A stretch of DNA of 64,000 nucleotides, taken from positions 218,501-282,500 of the forward strand of contig NZ_CP039727.1 of NCBI RefSeq assembly GCF_005154805.1, written 5' to 3'. The stretch is from Bacillus sp. S3. Lineage in GTDB: Bacteria; Bacillota; Bacilli; Bacillales; Cytobacillaceae. Below the pieces are notes generated by a model that had not been told where the DNA came from, did no database searches, and was given only the letters and a program-made list of their open reading frames with translations. Numbering within the stretch: the first letter of the stretch is position 1; each line of letters starts with the position of its first letter. Of the stretch, positions 33,299-41,974 are shown one piece after another. The translations under genes were made by a program, and so were the position numbers.

Positions 33299-33458
33299 TA
33301 CATCTTCCTCCCTTTAATGGTAAATTAAGTTAACTGGTGTAGTAATAGTATAGCGGACTTTCCTGAATATTTCGAGATGTTCTGATTAGTGATAAAAGTG
33401 CCTTCTCGATCAGCTTATTGCCTGCACCAAGTCATTTAAACTAGTGACAGTGGTTATT

Positions 33459-33718
33459 AAAGACAGAACGGCCTAGGAAAGAGAAGGAAATGTCTTTAAT
33501 AAGCAGTCTTAAAGACAAACCGTCCAAGGAAAGAGAAGGAAATGTCTTTAATAAGCACTCTTAAAGACAAACCGGCCCGGGGAAGAGGTAGAAATGTCTT
33601 TAATAAGCGCTCTTAAAGACAAAACGGCCCGGGGAAGAGGTAGAAATGTCTTTAATAAGCGTTCTTAAAGACAAAACGACCCAAGCAAGAGGAGGAAATG
33701 TCCTTAATAAAAACTCTT
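33459..33718. repeat. 52-bp repeat array, five units
   Basis: AAAGACA starts at 33459, 33511, 33563, 33615 and 33667, exactly 52 bp apart. Between units, TGTCTTTAA and TTAAAGACA form a perfect 9-bp stem with a nine-base loop. The linker (CAAAACGG to GTAGAAATG, 29 bp) is nearly the same as that of the 46-kb array, though the hairpin arms differ. It fills much of the 581-bp gap between the permease pair and the MMPL gene. The first 160 bases of that gap (33299-33458) show nothing I can assign. Confidence 0.92.
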
Positions 33719-33735
33719 TGTGCGGACACAACACT

Positions 33736-33807
33736 AATCAAACGTTTAATTGAATGGCTGAAACCATTGATACAACTGACTCGAAGAAACTAACCAAACG
33801 TTTGATT
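33736..33807. repeat. Two 16-bp palindromes at 56-bp pitch
   Basis: AATCAAACGTTTAATT at 33736 and AACCAAACGTTTGATT at 33792. The first is followed by GAATGGCTGA, just as at 23087, so a longer sequence than the palindrome is shared. Confidence 0.85.
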
Positions 33808-33834
33808 AATAGAATCCGGCATTAGAGGTAAAAA

Positions 33835-33870
33835 AGAACGGCAGCCAATGAAATGATTGGCTGCCGTTCT
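33835..33870 (-). terminator. Terminator after the MMPL gene
   Basis: AGAACGGCAGCCAAT and ATTGGCTGCCGTTCT form a perfect 15-bp stem with a short loop, ten bases after the MMPL stop; the A-run before it reads as T on the minus strand. Confidence 0.88.
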
Positions 33871-33879
33871 CTTTGAAAT

Positions 33880-36015
33880 CTATCTATTTTCACTAACCTT
33901 TTTGTCCTTTTCCAATAAAACAATTAATCCCGGCAGCAGTACTCCTCTTATTAGGAATGTATCTAACAGGATTCCGACTGCGACAATGAAGCCAAAGATA
34001 AATAATAATTGGATTGGTTGTGTCATTAATACGGCAAAGGTAGCTGCGAGTATAATTCCTGCGGACGAAATGACCCCGCCTGTGTTCGTAACAGCTATTT
34101 CTACTGCTTCCTTAACAGAGTGTTTTGCGCGTTCTTCCTGGAATCTTGAGATGAGTATAATATTATAGTCAATTCCAAGGGCCACTAAAAAGACAAAGGC
34201 ATAAAGCGGCACCCGGTTGCTAATCGTATCGATATCAAAGATCAGGCTGCTTAAGAAGGTTCCCAGTCCCAAGGCCGCAAGGAATGAAATTAAAATCGTC
34301 CCCATCATATAAATAGGCATTTTAATGGATTTGGTTAAGACAATTAACAAGGCAAAGATTAAGACGGTTTCCAACAAAACAATCACAATCACATCTCTGT
34401 CATTAACGGAGCGGTCATCCACTTTTTGAGCTGTTTCTCCTGCGAAATAGAGTTTTCCATCAAGTTGACTGTCATCCGTTATCTTTTTGCTCTTATTAAT
34501 TATTTTTTCCATTGCATCAATGGTCTTCACGTCATAAGGATTTTCTTTAAACGTTAGGCTGTATGAAATGACTTGATTGTCTTTCGTTGTTTCGCTTAAA
34601 CGAACATGGCTGACAAGCGGCTGCCCGGCAAGTGCTTTACGTAAGGTTTCTTGCTGTTCGGCAGTAACAGGATCTGGCGATTCAAACACAACGGAAGTAG
34701 GCGCCAGGTCTCCCACCTCAAACTTTTCCTCCAATATCTCATACCCTTCTCGGGAAGGCATATCCTTAGGGAAGGATTTCATCGTATCGAACTCATACTT
34801 TAGATTAAATAGATTACTGGCGGAGAGTAATAAGAAAATGCTAATCAAAGCAACGGAAAGGCCTGGCTTTTTCGTAACGAAACGGCCAATTTTCCCCCAG
34901 ACAACATGCTGATTAGCTTTTTGAATACCAACCTTTGGTATCTTAGGCCAAAAAGATTTCCTTCCAAAAAGAGTGAATAATGCAGGAACAAGTGTAATCG
35001 ATGCCAGCATAATCACGGCCATTGTGGTTGCGAAGGTGGGAGCGAAATTCTGGTAATCGCCAAATTCAGCAAAGAATAATACCAGCATCGCTGCTAAAAC
35101 TGTACCGCCGGAAAAGAAAACAGGCATTCCTGTTTCGCGCATCGCTTCTTTCATCGCATCAAATTTACTTTCATGATTTGTCAGTTCTTCCCGATAACGA
35201 GAAAAGACAAATAAGGAGTAATCAATCATGGCAGCGAATAAGAGAATCGACATAATCGAAAGGGTCTGATTGCTGAGAACAAGACCAGCCTTCCCCATGA
35301 TACCCAGAATTTGATTGACGACTTCATAAACAAAGACGGCTGCTAACAATGGAATGAAAGCTAATAATGGTGACCGGTAAATCACAATCAAGAGAACAAG
35401 GATTAAGCCAACCGTTGATAAAATAAGAACAACATCCGCCCGGGAGAAAAGATCGAGTGAATCTGTTGCGATTCCGGCCGGACCTGTCACAAATAAAGTT
35501 AAATCAGAGGAATCGGCCACCACTTTTTTAATATGCTGTAACGATTCTTTTATTTCCTTATTTTCTAAAGAAGCATGAAAGGTCAATGGAATAATGGCTG
35601 TTGTGTTGTCAGCTGAGAAGAAGCCGGCAGCCGCCTGGGGCGGTAAGGCTGCAATTGGGATAATTTGATCAATCCCAGCAATTTTTTTACTCTTGATTTT
35701 GTCTAATAAAGCGCCAATCTCCTTAATCTCTACTTCACCGTCTTTAGATTGGAAAACTAAAATTGCAGGTGTGCCTTCGTTATTAGGAAAAAATTGATCC
35801 ATCTTCTTTTGAGCAATAACAGATTTTGCATCGCTCGGCAGTGATTCAATTCTAGACACCTCATAATCCTTGGCATTTGGTGCAAACAGGGCTAATACAA
35901 TCGTAATGATTAACCAGGAAGCAAGGGTTATCCACATTCCTTTTTTAGTTGAAACCCTGTCCGTAATAGCTTGTAAGAATGATTTCATCTCTTTTGCTGA
36001 TTCTCCCTTCATCAT
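33880..36015 (-). CDS. MMPL-family RND exporter (YdfJ-like)
   Basis: A 711-residue membrane transporter with two MMPL halves: one helix, a large extracellular loop, then about five helices, twice. Family marks are DYSLFVFSRYREEL near residue 265 in the first half and GIDYNIILISRFQEER near 620 in the second, where the Asp is thought to carry protons. Close in length to B. subtilis YdfJ (724). Likely exports a lipid-like or toxic compound. It lies downstream of a TetR gene, with matching palindromes over its promoter. Start uncertain: the ATG at 36015 has no clear ribosome site, and ATG at 35988 is an alternative. Confidence 0.9.
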   Translation of the reverse strand: MMKGESAKEMKSFLQAITDRVSTKKGMWITLASWLIITIVLALFAPNAKDYEVSRIESLPSDAKSVIAQKKMDQFFPNNEGTPAILVFQSKDGEVEIKEIGALLDKIKSKKIAGIDQIIPIAALPPQAAAGFFSADNTTAIIPLTFHASLENKEIKESLQHIKKVVADSSDLTLFVTGPAGIATDSLDLFSRADVVLILSTVGLILVLLIVIYRSPLLAFIPLLAAVFVYEVVNQILGIMGKAGLVLSNQTLSIMSILLFAAMIDYSLFVFSRYREELTNHESKFDAMKEAMRETGMPVFFSGGTVLAAMLVLFFAEFGDYQNFAPTFATTMAVIMLASITLVPALFTLFGRKSFWPKIPKVGIQKANQHVVWGKIGRFVTKKPGLSVALISIFLLLSASNLFNLKYEFDTMKSFPKDMPSREGYEILEEKFEVGDLAPTSVVFESPDPVTAEQQETLRKALAGQPLVSHVRLSETTKDNQVISYSLTFKENPYDVKTIDAMEKIINKSKKITDDSQLDGKLYFAGETAQKVDDRSVNDRDVIVIVLLETVLIFALLIVLTKSIKMPIYMMGTILISFLAALGLGTFLSSLIFDIDTISNRVPLYAFVFLVALGIDYNIILISRFQEERAKHSVKEAVEIAVTNTGGVISSAGIILAATFAVLMTQPIQLLFIFGFIVAVGILLDTFLIRGVLLPGLIVLLEKDKKVSENR

Positions 36016-36025
36016 GTAATGTTTG

Positions 36026-36112
36026 AAAGTGACACTTGTGTTACTTTAAGGAAAAATAAATTGACACTATTGTCACTACTATTATCTTTCAAAGTAACAC
36101 GAGTGTCAATTT
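36026..36112 (-). promoter_or_regulatory. MMPL promoter with TetR-type operators
   Basis: On the minus strand TTGACA (36104-36109), 17 bp, GATAAT (36081-36086) form a good sigma-A promoter. Three related palindromes cover the area: AAGTGACACTTGTGTTACTT (36027-36046), TGACACTATTGTCA (36062-36075), and AAGTAACACGAGTGTCA (36092-36108), the last overlying the -35. The adjacent TetR protein is the likely ligand. Confidence 0.78.
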
Positions 36113-36662
36113 ACGTATTTGTGAACATTCCGTGACGGATAATTTCCTTTATTGAGCTGACCCATTCGGAAGCGGGGATTCCAAAATGATTCGGAATGAC
36201 AACCGATTGGAAAATATAACCTAAAATTAAAGCGTTTGGAATGGTGGATTTTAGCTTCCCTTCTTCTTTACCCAATTCTATGAAGCCTTGCAAGTACTGA
36301 TACATATCAAAATGGAGTTTACCAAACTTTTCTTCATTACCGGGGATTTGCTGGCCGATCTTGATTAATTTTTGAATATCGGTCTGGCTGAATATAAGCT
36401 GTAAAAGAAAATCAAACTGTGCTTCAAATCCTTGCTGATCGTCTAATTGCTTTAACTTAAGAAGAAATTGGTCCATTTCATAAAAGACAAAGTTTGTAAG
36501 AAGTTCGTCTTTATTCTCGTAGTATTTATAAAGAGCCCCTCTTGATACGTGTAAAGAATCAGCCAGCAAACCAAAGGTAAATCCCTCATATCCTTGTTCA
36601 AGAAGAAGCCGTTTCGTTTCATGAAATAAATCTTCTTTAGAAAATTTACGTTCGCGTGCCAT
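36111..36662 (-). CDS. TetR-family repressor of the MMPL exporter
   Basis: A 183-residue TetR-family protein. The N-terminal helix-turn-helix is YEGFTFGLLADSLHVSRGAL followed by YKYYENKDELL. The C-terminal ligand and dimer domain has no recognisable subfamily. GAGGTGA precedes the ATG. Its stop codon abuts the operator region of the MMPL gene, so it probably represses that gene. Confidence 0.92.
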   Translation of the reverse strand: MARERKFSKEDLFHETKRLLLEQGYEGFTFGLLADSLHVSRGALYKYYENKDELLTNFVFYEMDQFLLKLKQLDDQQGFEAQFDFLLQLIFSQTDIQKLIKIGQQIPGNEEKFGKLHFDMYQYLQGFIELGKEEGKLKSTIPNALILGYIFQSVVIPNHFGIPASEWVSSIKEIIRHGMFTNT

Positions 36663-36769
36663 ATTTTCACCTCAGAGATATTATAAACAAATATATGGAA
36701 AGTTGGAAAGGAAAGTGGACGACGATTTTCTGATTCCTGATTTTTTTCTAGTATTTCAGAATAAATTTA

Positions 36770-36798
36770 TTGACATTATATGTTTAGTATGATATAAT
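36770..36798 (+). promoter_or_regulatory. Consensus sigma-A promoter
   Basis: TTGACA (36770-36775), 17 bp, TATAAT (36793-36798): a perfect match. It is about 95 bases upstream of the methyltransferase gene. Confidence 0.8.
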
Positions 36799-36835
36799 AA
36801 TTTTTTATTGACGACTATTGAAAACTATCATAAAA

Positions 36836-36873
36836 TAAGCTCCTAGCGATAATTTTGCTGGGAGCTTTTTTCT
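36836..36873 (+). terminator. Terminator or attenuator upstream of the methyltransferase
   Basis: AGCTCCTAGC and GCTGGGAGCT arms (one G-T type imperfection), then TTTTTTCTTTTT. It lies between a perfect promoter and the gene, about 35-65 bases after the expected transcription start. It could attenuate the gene or end a short RNA of about 70 nt. Confidence 0.7.
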
Positions 36874-36892
36874 TTTTAAAGGGGGAGATTTT

Positions 36893-37810
36893 TTGGAAGC
36901 CAATAAGGAAAGTTTAACGGCATTAGTCAGCTGCTATGCCAGGGGATATCATGCATCGAACAGCACCCGGCCCATTTTTAATGATCAGTTTGCCTATTTA
37001 CTTTTACGGGATGAGGAAAAACGACTTATCAGCATCAATTGGGCAAAAGCCATTGCCTTTTTTGATCCGGAAAAGAGTGAATTATTCAAGACATTTGCCG
37101 AAAAATTAGAATGGGTAATGAACAACCAAACCATTCCTCAATTAGTCAGCCGGGCAAGGTATGCAGAGGATGGCCTCAGGTCTGCGATTGAACGAGGTGT
37201 CAGGCAATATGTCATTTTAGGAGCCGGTCTCGACACATTTGCATTAAGACAAAAACATATACCAAAGGATTTTATCATCTATGAAGTCGATCACCCCGCA
37301 ACCCAAGCCTTCAAAATTAACCGTCTTCAAGAAATGGGTTATGACATTCCTGCAAACGTAAAATTTGTTCCTGTTGATTTTAAACAAGATTCCTTAGCTG
37401 ATGAGCTGAAAAAAAGCGGTTATGATTCTCAAAAGATTGCTTACTTTAGTTTATTGGGTGTTGCCATGTACTTAGAAAAGGTTGACTTTTTCAAACTCCT
37501 TACTGATATTTCCGAGATTTCGTTAAACGGAAGCTCTTTCGTCTTTGATTACCTGGACGATATCGCTTTTAATGACAAAAGAGCCTCGAAGAAACTCATC
37601 CAAATGCGGCAAATTACTGCCATGTCAGGTGAAGCTATGGTTACCGGTTTTGATCCGTTCGAGCTTGACCGGGAGCTGCAAGATTGCCACATGCTTCTAT
37701 ATGAAAATCTCTCTCCTGCCAATATCGAAGAATTATATTTTGCGGACAGAGAAGATGGATTACATGCCTTCGACCATTTCCACTTTGCACATTTAGTTGT
37801 GCAGAAATAG
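36893..37810 (+). CDS. Class I SAM methyltransferase, LCMT-like (TIGR00027 type)
   Basis: A 305-residue S-adenosylmethionine-dependent methyltransferase of the leucine carboxyl methyltransferase/TIGR00027 group. SAM motif VILGAGLDTFALRQ near residue 105 and YEVDHPATQAFKINRL near 130; VPVDFKQD near 160. The start is TTG behind GGGGGAG. Methyl acceptor unknown. A terminator-like hairpin just upstream suggests leader control. Confidence 0.88.
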   Translation: MEANKESLTALVSCYARGYHASNSTRPIFNDQFAYLLLRDEEKRLISINWAKAIAFFDPEKSELFKTFAEKLEWVMNNQTIPQLVSRARYAEDGLRSAIERGVRQYVILGAGLDTFALRQKHIPKDFIIYEVDHPATQAFKINRLQEMGYDIPANVKFVPVDFKQDSLADELKKSGYDSQKIAYFSLLGVAMYLEKVDFFKLLTDISEISLNGSSFVFDYLDDIAFNDKRASKKLIQMRQITAMSGEAMVTGFDPFELDRELQDCHMLLYENLSPANIEELYFADREDGLHAFDHFHFAHLVVQK

Positions 37811-37815
37811 TTTTG

Positions 37816-37845
37816 ACCACCGTTCGATCTTGAACGGTGGTTTTT
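37816..37845 (+). terminator. Terminator after the methyltransferase
   Basis: ACCACCGTTC and GAACGGTGGT arms around GATCTT, then TTTTT. Confidence 0.85.
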
Positions 37846-37951
37846 GGTTTGTTTTGAGTGCCACCAAGAAGAAGCGAGGTGCCTTTTTTATTTTCTATGC
37901 AGGATTTTTGGGTAATTTTAGTGAATTATGTAAAATCAGGGGGGCGGTTGA

Positions 37952-38674
37952 ATGGTGGTTCAGTTTGATTTTACGTTTCAGCTAATAGGTTATATCACTG
38001 GATTTATAGCGTGGTGTGCCATTGGGATGCTTGCCTATCGTTTTTATAAGAAGCAGCCGGATAAGCCGAAAATATGGAAAGTCATCCTTTGTATGCTGGT
38101 CGGTCTATTTTCCTTTTCGTTTAATTGGAGGGTATTTGATACGCCCGTCAAATTTGCCATTCTACCACTCGGTGTTTGGATTTTGTACTTCCTATTAAAA
38201 GCTAAGGATGGGCGCTGGGAGAGGTATCGAAAGTTTGTTTGGCTTGGATTTTTGGCGAATTATATTTTCTTGGCTGGGACCTTACTAGCGCTACCACTCC
38301 AGCATATTATTTATCCTGAAAATAAACTGTCTACCTATATTGGAGACTTTGAGAATGCTAGGATTATCAATACCCATCCTTCAGCGTTGGAACGCTCACT
38401 GGATTTGGAAGTCCTGCAGAAACATGTGCATAGTATGGCGGCAAAATCAGTTCATGGCCAGCAGTGGTATTATGATGACGACGTGGCAAGAGAAGATTCA
38501 ACCGATAGACATGAACGGTTTCCATACGTGCTTACTGGAATATCCACTAAATGGGGAAGCGGGCTTGAAACGATGATTTATCTTGAAGCTGACGGAAAAG
38601 GAATGTTAGTCACCACAGGAAAAAGGCAGCTTTATTTTCGCTCCAAAGTATCGTTGCTGAAGGGAGATAAATAA
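37952..38674 (+). CDS. Four-helix membrane protein, function unknown
   Basis: A 240-residue protein. Four hydrophobic segments lie in the first 125 residues; residues 130-240 form a soluble domain with an acidic patch (YYDDDVAREDS) and no motif I know. GGGGGGCGG precedes the ATG. It is one base away from the next gene, so the two form an operon. Confidence 0.7.
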   Translation: MVVQFDFTFQLIGYITGFIAWCAIGMLAYRFYKKQPDKPKIWKVILCMLVGLFSFSFNWRVFDTPVKFAILPLGVWILYFLLKAKDGRWERYRKFVWLGFLANYIFLAGTLLALPLQHIIYPENKLSTYIGDFENARIINTHPSALERSLDLEVLQKHVHSMAAKSVHGQQWYYDDDVAREDSTDRHERFPYVLTGISTKWGSGLETMIYLEADGKGMLVTTGKRQLYFRSKVSLLKGDK

Positions 38675-38675
38675 G

Positions 38676-39422
38676 ATGCAGAAAAAAAGAATTTGGGTTT
38701 TCACCCTATTAGGAATCTTAATTCTGTCTTCAGCGATAATGTATAGGTACTATTTTTCCAACCCAAAACCGTTTCCATCGAATAAACAAGCGGCAGCGCA
38801 GATCAATCACACCCTTCTAAATGCATCCGCAAGTGTTATTCAAGATACGGTCGATGTGGGACAGAAGCATAAAGTGGTTCCTTTTATTTCGGAGGATGGG
38901 AACTATGGGCTTAGTTATTGGGAGTGGAAAAAGAATAAATGGCGGATTGTCTCGGTTAACACGGGTGGTTCACCGCACATTTGGAAGGTTAAAAGTGATG
39001 ATCCGTCAACGTACCGCTTGGTTTGGAATGTTCATCCTGATGATCAATTGAGCTATATGAAGTTCTTTTTAATAAGGGATCGAGGTTTTTTTGGACATGA
39101 TGGGATTGAAACGTATGATCCCAAGATTCAAATGGAGAAAAAAATCCCCATGCAGGCGAAATCTTACGGCGTGATGAAACTACCGAATGATTGGATTGAA
39201 ATAATAAATTCTTCGATAAAGGTGGATGTCTCCAAGGCGCCAGGGACATTTTTTACCTTTCAACCTGTTAACAATCAGTTCTATTTTGGCTGGACTCCCT
39301 ATGATGAAAGGGATAACGTTGTAAATCCAGCCTCATCTATTGGAGGCGGCTGGACAAGTGGTGCTGAAATTGAATTTGCTAGACATTTAGGCACCGCGGA
39401 AATTGAGAATCCGAGGGAGTAA
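38676..39422 (+). CDS. Membrane-anchored extracytoplasmic protein, function unknown
   Basis: A 248-residue protein with a basic start (MQKKR) and one hydrophobic segment at residues 6-24, then a mainly beta-type outside domain rich in Trp (WEWKKNKWRIVSV, FYFGWTPYDERDNVV). AAGGGAGATAAATAAG precedes the ATG. Co-directional with, and one base from, the four-helix protein; a third small membrane protein may follow. Family not recognised. Confidence 0.72.
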   Translation: MQKKRIWVFTLLGILILSSAIMYRYYFSNPKPFPSNKQAAAQINHTLLNASASVIQDTVDVGQKHKVVPFISEDGNYGLSYWEWKKNKWRIVSVNTGGSPHIWKVKSDDPSTYRLVWNVHPDDQLSYMKFFLIRDRGFFGHDGIETYDPKIQMEKKIPMQAKSYGVMKLPNDWIEIINSSIKVDVSKAPGTFFTFQPVNNQFYFGWTPYDERDNVVNPASSIGGGWTSGAEIEFARHLGTAEIENPRE

Positions 39423-39443
39423 ATAGAGGAGCGTTATGAAGAA

Positions 39444-39602
39444 ATGGAATTTTATATGATTTTATTTGTTTTTATCTTATTGCTTGTGATTAGTTCGATT
39501 TCAAATATTATTTTTAAATTAACTAAAAAGAAAGATTGGATTATATCCATTTTGCTAAGTGTGGTTTTATCCGTTGTCATTAGAGCTGTACTAAATGGCT
39601 GA
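39444..39602 (+). CDS. Small two-helix membrane protein
   Basis: A 52-residue frame, too short to be picked up by length-based calls. Two strongly hydrophobic stretches (residues 4-23 and 33-49) flank a basic turn (KLTKKKDW). GAGGAG lies 12 bases ahead, a little far; a seven-codon frame from ATG at 39436 overlaps its start. It directly follows the anchored protein gene. Coding status is probable, not certain. Confidence 0.5.
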   Translation: MEFYMILFVFILLLVISSISNIIFKLTKKKDWIISILLSVVLSVVIRAVLNG

Positions 39603-39723
39603 TTTCCGGTACTTAATATGGTGAGTAAAATGATGCAACACTTGATCAAGGAGTCAGTCCCTTGCTTCAATTGTTGCTTTTTTTTACGAAAACAACCATT
39701 ATAAAAAGTTTTTTCCATAAATC

Positions 39724-39750
39724 TGCAACCTTTTGCTATTGTTAAACGTG
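39724..39750 (+). promoter_or_regulatory. ECF (SigM-type) autoregulatory promoter
   Basis: TGCAAC (39724-39729), 17 bp, CGTG (39747-39750) fits the ECF pattern TGAAAC-N16/17-CGTC used by SigM and SigW. It lies 24 bases before the sigma gene start, the expected place for autoregulation. Confidence 0.65.
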
Positions 39751-39774
39751 GTTAGGGTGAAAGGGGGAGCAAGA

Positions 39775-40269
39775 GTGGAGCTAGATCAGGCTTATCGAGA
39801 ACATGTTAATGATTTATACCGATATCTTTACTCCCTTTCAAAGGATCATTTTATTGCAGAGGATTTGGTTCAGGAGGCCTTTTACCGGGCCTATTTGCAT
39901 CTGGAGGATTATGAAATTTCCAATATTCGCGCATGGCTATTTAAAGTCGCTTACCGTGCCTTTATTGATTTTCAACGAAAAAATAAGCGTTTGGTCATTC
40001 AAGATCAGCTGGAAGAGGGAAGTTTTTCTAAGGAAACGCCTGAAAAGAGACTGCTGGAAAAGGAAGGCTTTCAATTATTATTAGACGACATTCATTCCTT
40101 AAAAGAACAGGAAAGACATGTGCTGCTGTTATGTGATTTACATCAGCTAACGTATAATGAAGCGGCGGAAATTTTGGAAATGAACATAAATACGTTGAAA
40201 AGCCATTTACATAGGGGCCGAAGGAAAGTCATGGATAAAGTCAAGGAAAGGAAGATGGCAGATGAGTGA
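39775..40269 (+). CDS. sigM: ECF sigma factor SigM
   Basis: A 164-residue ECF sigma factor (B. subtilis SigM is 163). Region 2 is YREHVNDLYRYLYSLSKDHF with AEDLVQEAFYRAY and RAWLFKVAYRAFIDFQRK; region 4 is LLCDLHQLTYNEAAEILEMN with TLKSHLHRGRRKV. GTG at 39775 has AAAGGGGGAGC ahead. Its stop overlaps the start of the yhdL-like gene by eight bases, and a yhdK-like gene follows, the known sigM-yhdL-yhdK order. SigM answers cell-wall stress in Bacillus. Confidence 0.85.
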   Translation: MELDQAYREHVNDLYRYLYSLSKDHFIAEDLVQEAFYRAYLHLEDYEISNIRAWLFKVAYRAFIDFQRKNKRLVIQDQLEEGSFSKETPEKRLLEKEGFQLLLDDIHSLKEQERHVLLLCDLHQLTYNEAAEILEMNINTLKSHLHRGRRKVMDKVKERKMADE

Positions 40270-41284
40270 TGAAAAAAATAATTTGGATGATGACTATCAA
40301 AAATACCTAAAGGATTCGCTAAATGAAGTGGGCGGGATTAGCCCTTATTCAAAAGAAGGCCAAACAGAGATCGTCACGATTGGAAAAAATATGGCCCGCA
40401 GGACAAATATCATGATCAGTCTGGCCATTCTGTTATTAATTGTTCCAATCATGACTTTGTCCACATACATGTACTATGCCATCGGCGGTAAGGCAGATCA
40501 TTTGATTGATGTGGTAACAAAAACCATTTATGTGACCGAGCCGAATATGGGATTAGAAAAGCTGCGTTTAGAAGATGAAATTGGCTTTTTTTCTATGAAT
40601 ATCAAGTTTGATGTTTTTAAACGAATTGGCAAAGAAGATTATAAGGCTGGAACCTATGATATTGACTTTTTTCTCGATCAGCCGAGTTTTCCAAAGAAGA
40701 ATATGCTGTTAGACCGGCCGCTGCCTGAATTTCCTAGTAAGGAAACAGAAGCTATGATTCATCCTAAAGCAAACATTCCGTTTAATGAAACAGATCAATG
40801 GGACATCTTAAAGAAGATTCCGGATGGGACCGTTGCCGAGGTATATGTCTCGCTCAACAAGGTAATGAAACCGGAAGATTTAAAAAACAGTCTGCCTAAA
40901 GATATGGAGCTTCGCTGGCTGGCAGTGGATACGGGAATGGATACTGCTCAGGTGGATGAAGAAGGGGTGCCGATTACGCCGTTAGGTTATCCTGCCCAGT
41001 ATGACCCAACGATTTGGTCTCCATTTAGGACATACGATGGAACAAATGAAGACGTGTTTCTTGATATTTTATCATTGCTTGAAAAAAATGAGGCCGTTGC
41101 CGAAAAAGTCGCCCGTGCTAAATCATTGTCCTTGGAAAGCCGCCTTGCCTATATCAAGAAACACGGCATTAAGGTTTATGGCGCCGTCATCACCGGCCCG
41201 ACGGAAGAGTTGAGAAAATTACAGGACACAAAAGAAATTCGTGCGTTAAAGGTGGGGGAGGTTAAACTATGGAATTGGGAATGA
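40262..41284 (+). CDS. yhdL: YhdL-like anti-sigma-M factor
   Basis: A 340-residue transmembrane anti-sigma factor. Cytoplasmic N-terminus, one helix at residues 50-70, then a large outside domain with the Sigma_reg_C pattern: GTVAEVYVSLNKVM, PLGYPAQYDP, IKVYGAVITGPTEEL and a final VGEVKLWNWE. These match B. subtilis YhdL closely as I recall it. The gene overlaps sigM and the yhdK-like gene, so all three are coupled. Confidence 0.85.
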   Translation: MSDEKNNLDDDYQKYLKDSLNEVGGISPYSKEGQTEIVTIGKNMARRTNIMISLAILLLIVPIMTLSTYMYYAIGGKADHLIDVVTKTIYVTEPNMGLEKLRLEDEIGFFSMNIKFDVFKRIGKEDYKAGTYDIDFFLDQPSFPKKNMLLDRPLPEFPSKETEAMIHPKANIPFNETDQWDILKKIPDGTVAEVYVSLNKVMKPEDLKNSLPKDMELRWLAVDTGMDTAQVDEEGVPITPLGYPAQYDPTIWSPFRTYDGTNEDVFLDILSLLEKNEAVAEKVARAKSLSLESRLAYIKKHGIKVYGAVITGPTEELRKLQDTKEIRALKVGEVKLWNWE

Positions 41285-41577
41285 AGAAAAAAGGAGGAAG
41301 CAGACGCCTTCCAACAATATCAGGATTTCTATCTTTTCTGATTGCGCTGATTTCGTTAGCCGGTTTAAATGTTGCCCTTTTGATCAAAGAAAAAGTGTTT
41401 CCAGGAGTGTTTATTATTCAACTGCCGATCGTAGGCTTTTTCCTCGGGCTTTTGGGTCTATTTACGAGGAGAAGATCGAGGCTGTATGCCATTTGGGGAC
41501 TGTCCTTAAGTATTTTTCTATTACTGTTTACTCTTCTAATGGTGGTTTCGTCATTAGGGATCAATTATAAGCCATAA
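41269..41577 (+). CDS. yhdK: YhdK-like membrane protein
   Basis: A 102-residue protein with three hydrophobic helices. Position and size match YhdK, the partner of YhdL in holding SigM inactive. GGGGGAGG precedes the ATG, which lies inside the 3' end of yhdL. Named by context; similarity to YhdK cannot be checked here. Confidence 0.7.
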   Translation: MELGMKKKGGSRRLPTISGFLSFLIALISLAGLNVALLIKEKVFPGVFIIQLPIVGFFLGLLGLFTRRRSRLYAIWGLSLSIFLLLFTLLMVVSSLGINYKP

Positions 41578-41686
41578 TAAGAAGTGAAAAAGGCGGCTGA
41601 ATGCTGTCTTTTTTATTACAAACTGTAAAGAATTTGCCTTAATGGACATACTGTGTATAAAAGCCTGTCTAGATGGGGTGATAAAC

Positions 41687-41968
41687 TTGGACAAAGCTGC
41701 AAATTTATGTTGGGAAGGGATGACACTTAAACATGTCTCCCACCCCAAAATTGTTAAACTATATATACTATTTATTTTTATCTCCCTTATGGTTGAATTG
41801 TTTTTAATTGTACTATTTGGGGTGTCTTGTTTTATTTTTTATCAAAATGGCTTTAGTCCGGATATTGTCTATTATATTTGTGGTGCCGTATTGCTAGTAA
41901 TGTTTGGTATTACGGTTTCAGTGCTAAAAACCATTATTTTAAGACATCATTATATAAAACCTCATTAG
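41687..41968 (+). CDS. Small two-helix membrane protein, function unknown
   Basis: A 93-residue protein from TTG at 41687, with GGGGTGAT six bases ahead. Two long hydrophobic helices (about residues 25-50 and 58-82) and a His-rich tail (LRHHYIKPH). It follows the sigM operon by 110 bases. No family recognised; the start is uncertain. Confidence 0.55.
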   Translation: MDKAANLCWEGMTLKHVSHPKIVKLYILFIFISLMVELFLIVLFGVSCFIFYQNGFSPDIVYYICGAVLLVMFGITVSVLKTIILRHHYIKPH

Positions 41969-41974
41969 CGTTTC

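Noticed and set aside
33299..33458. Possible small gene or promoter before the 33-kb array.
   Set aside because: No frame with a ribosome site and no convincing promoter.
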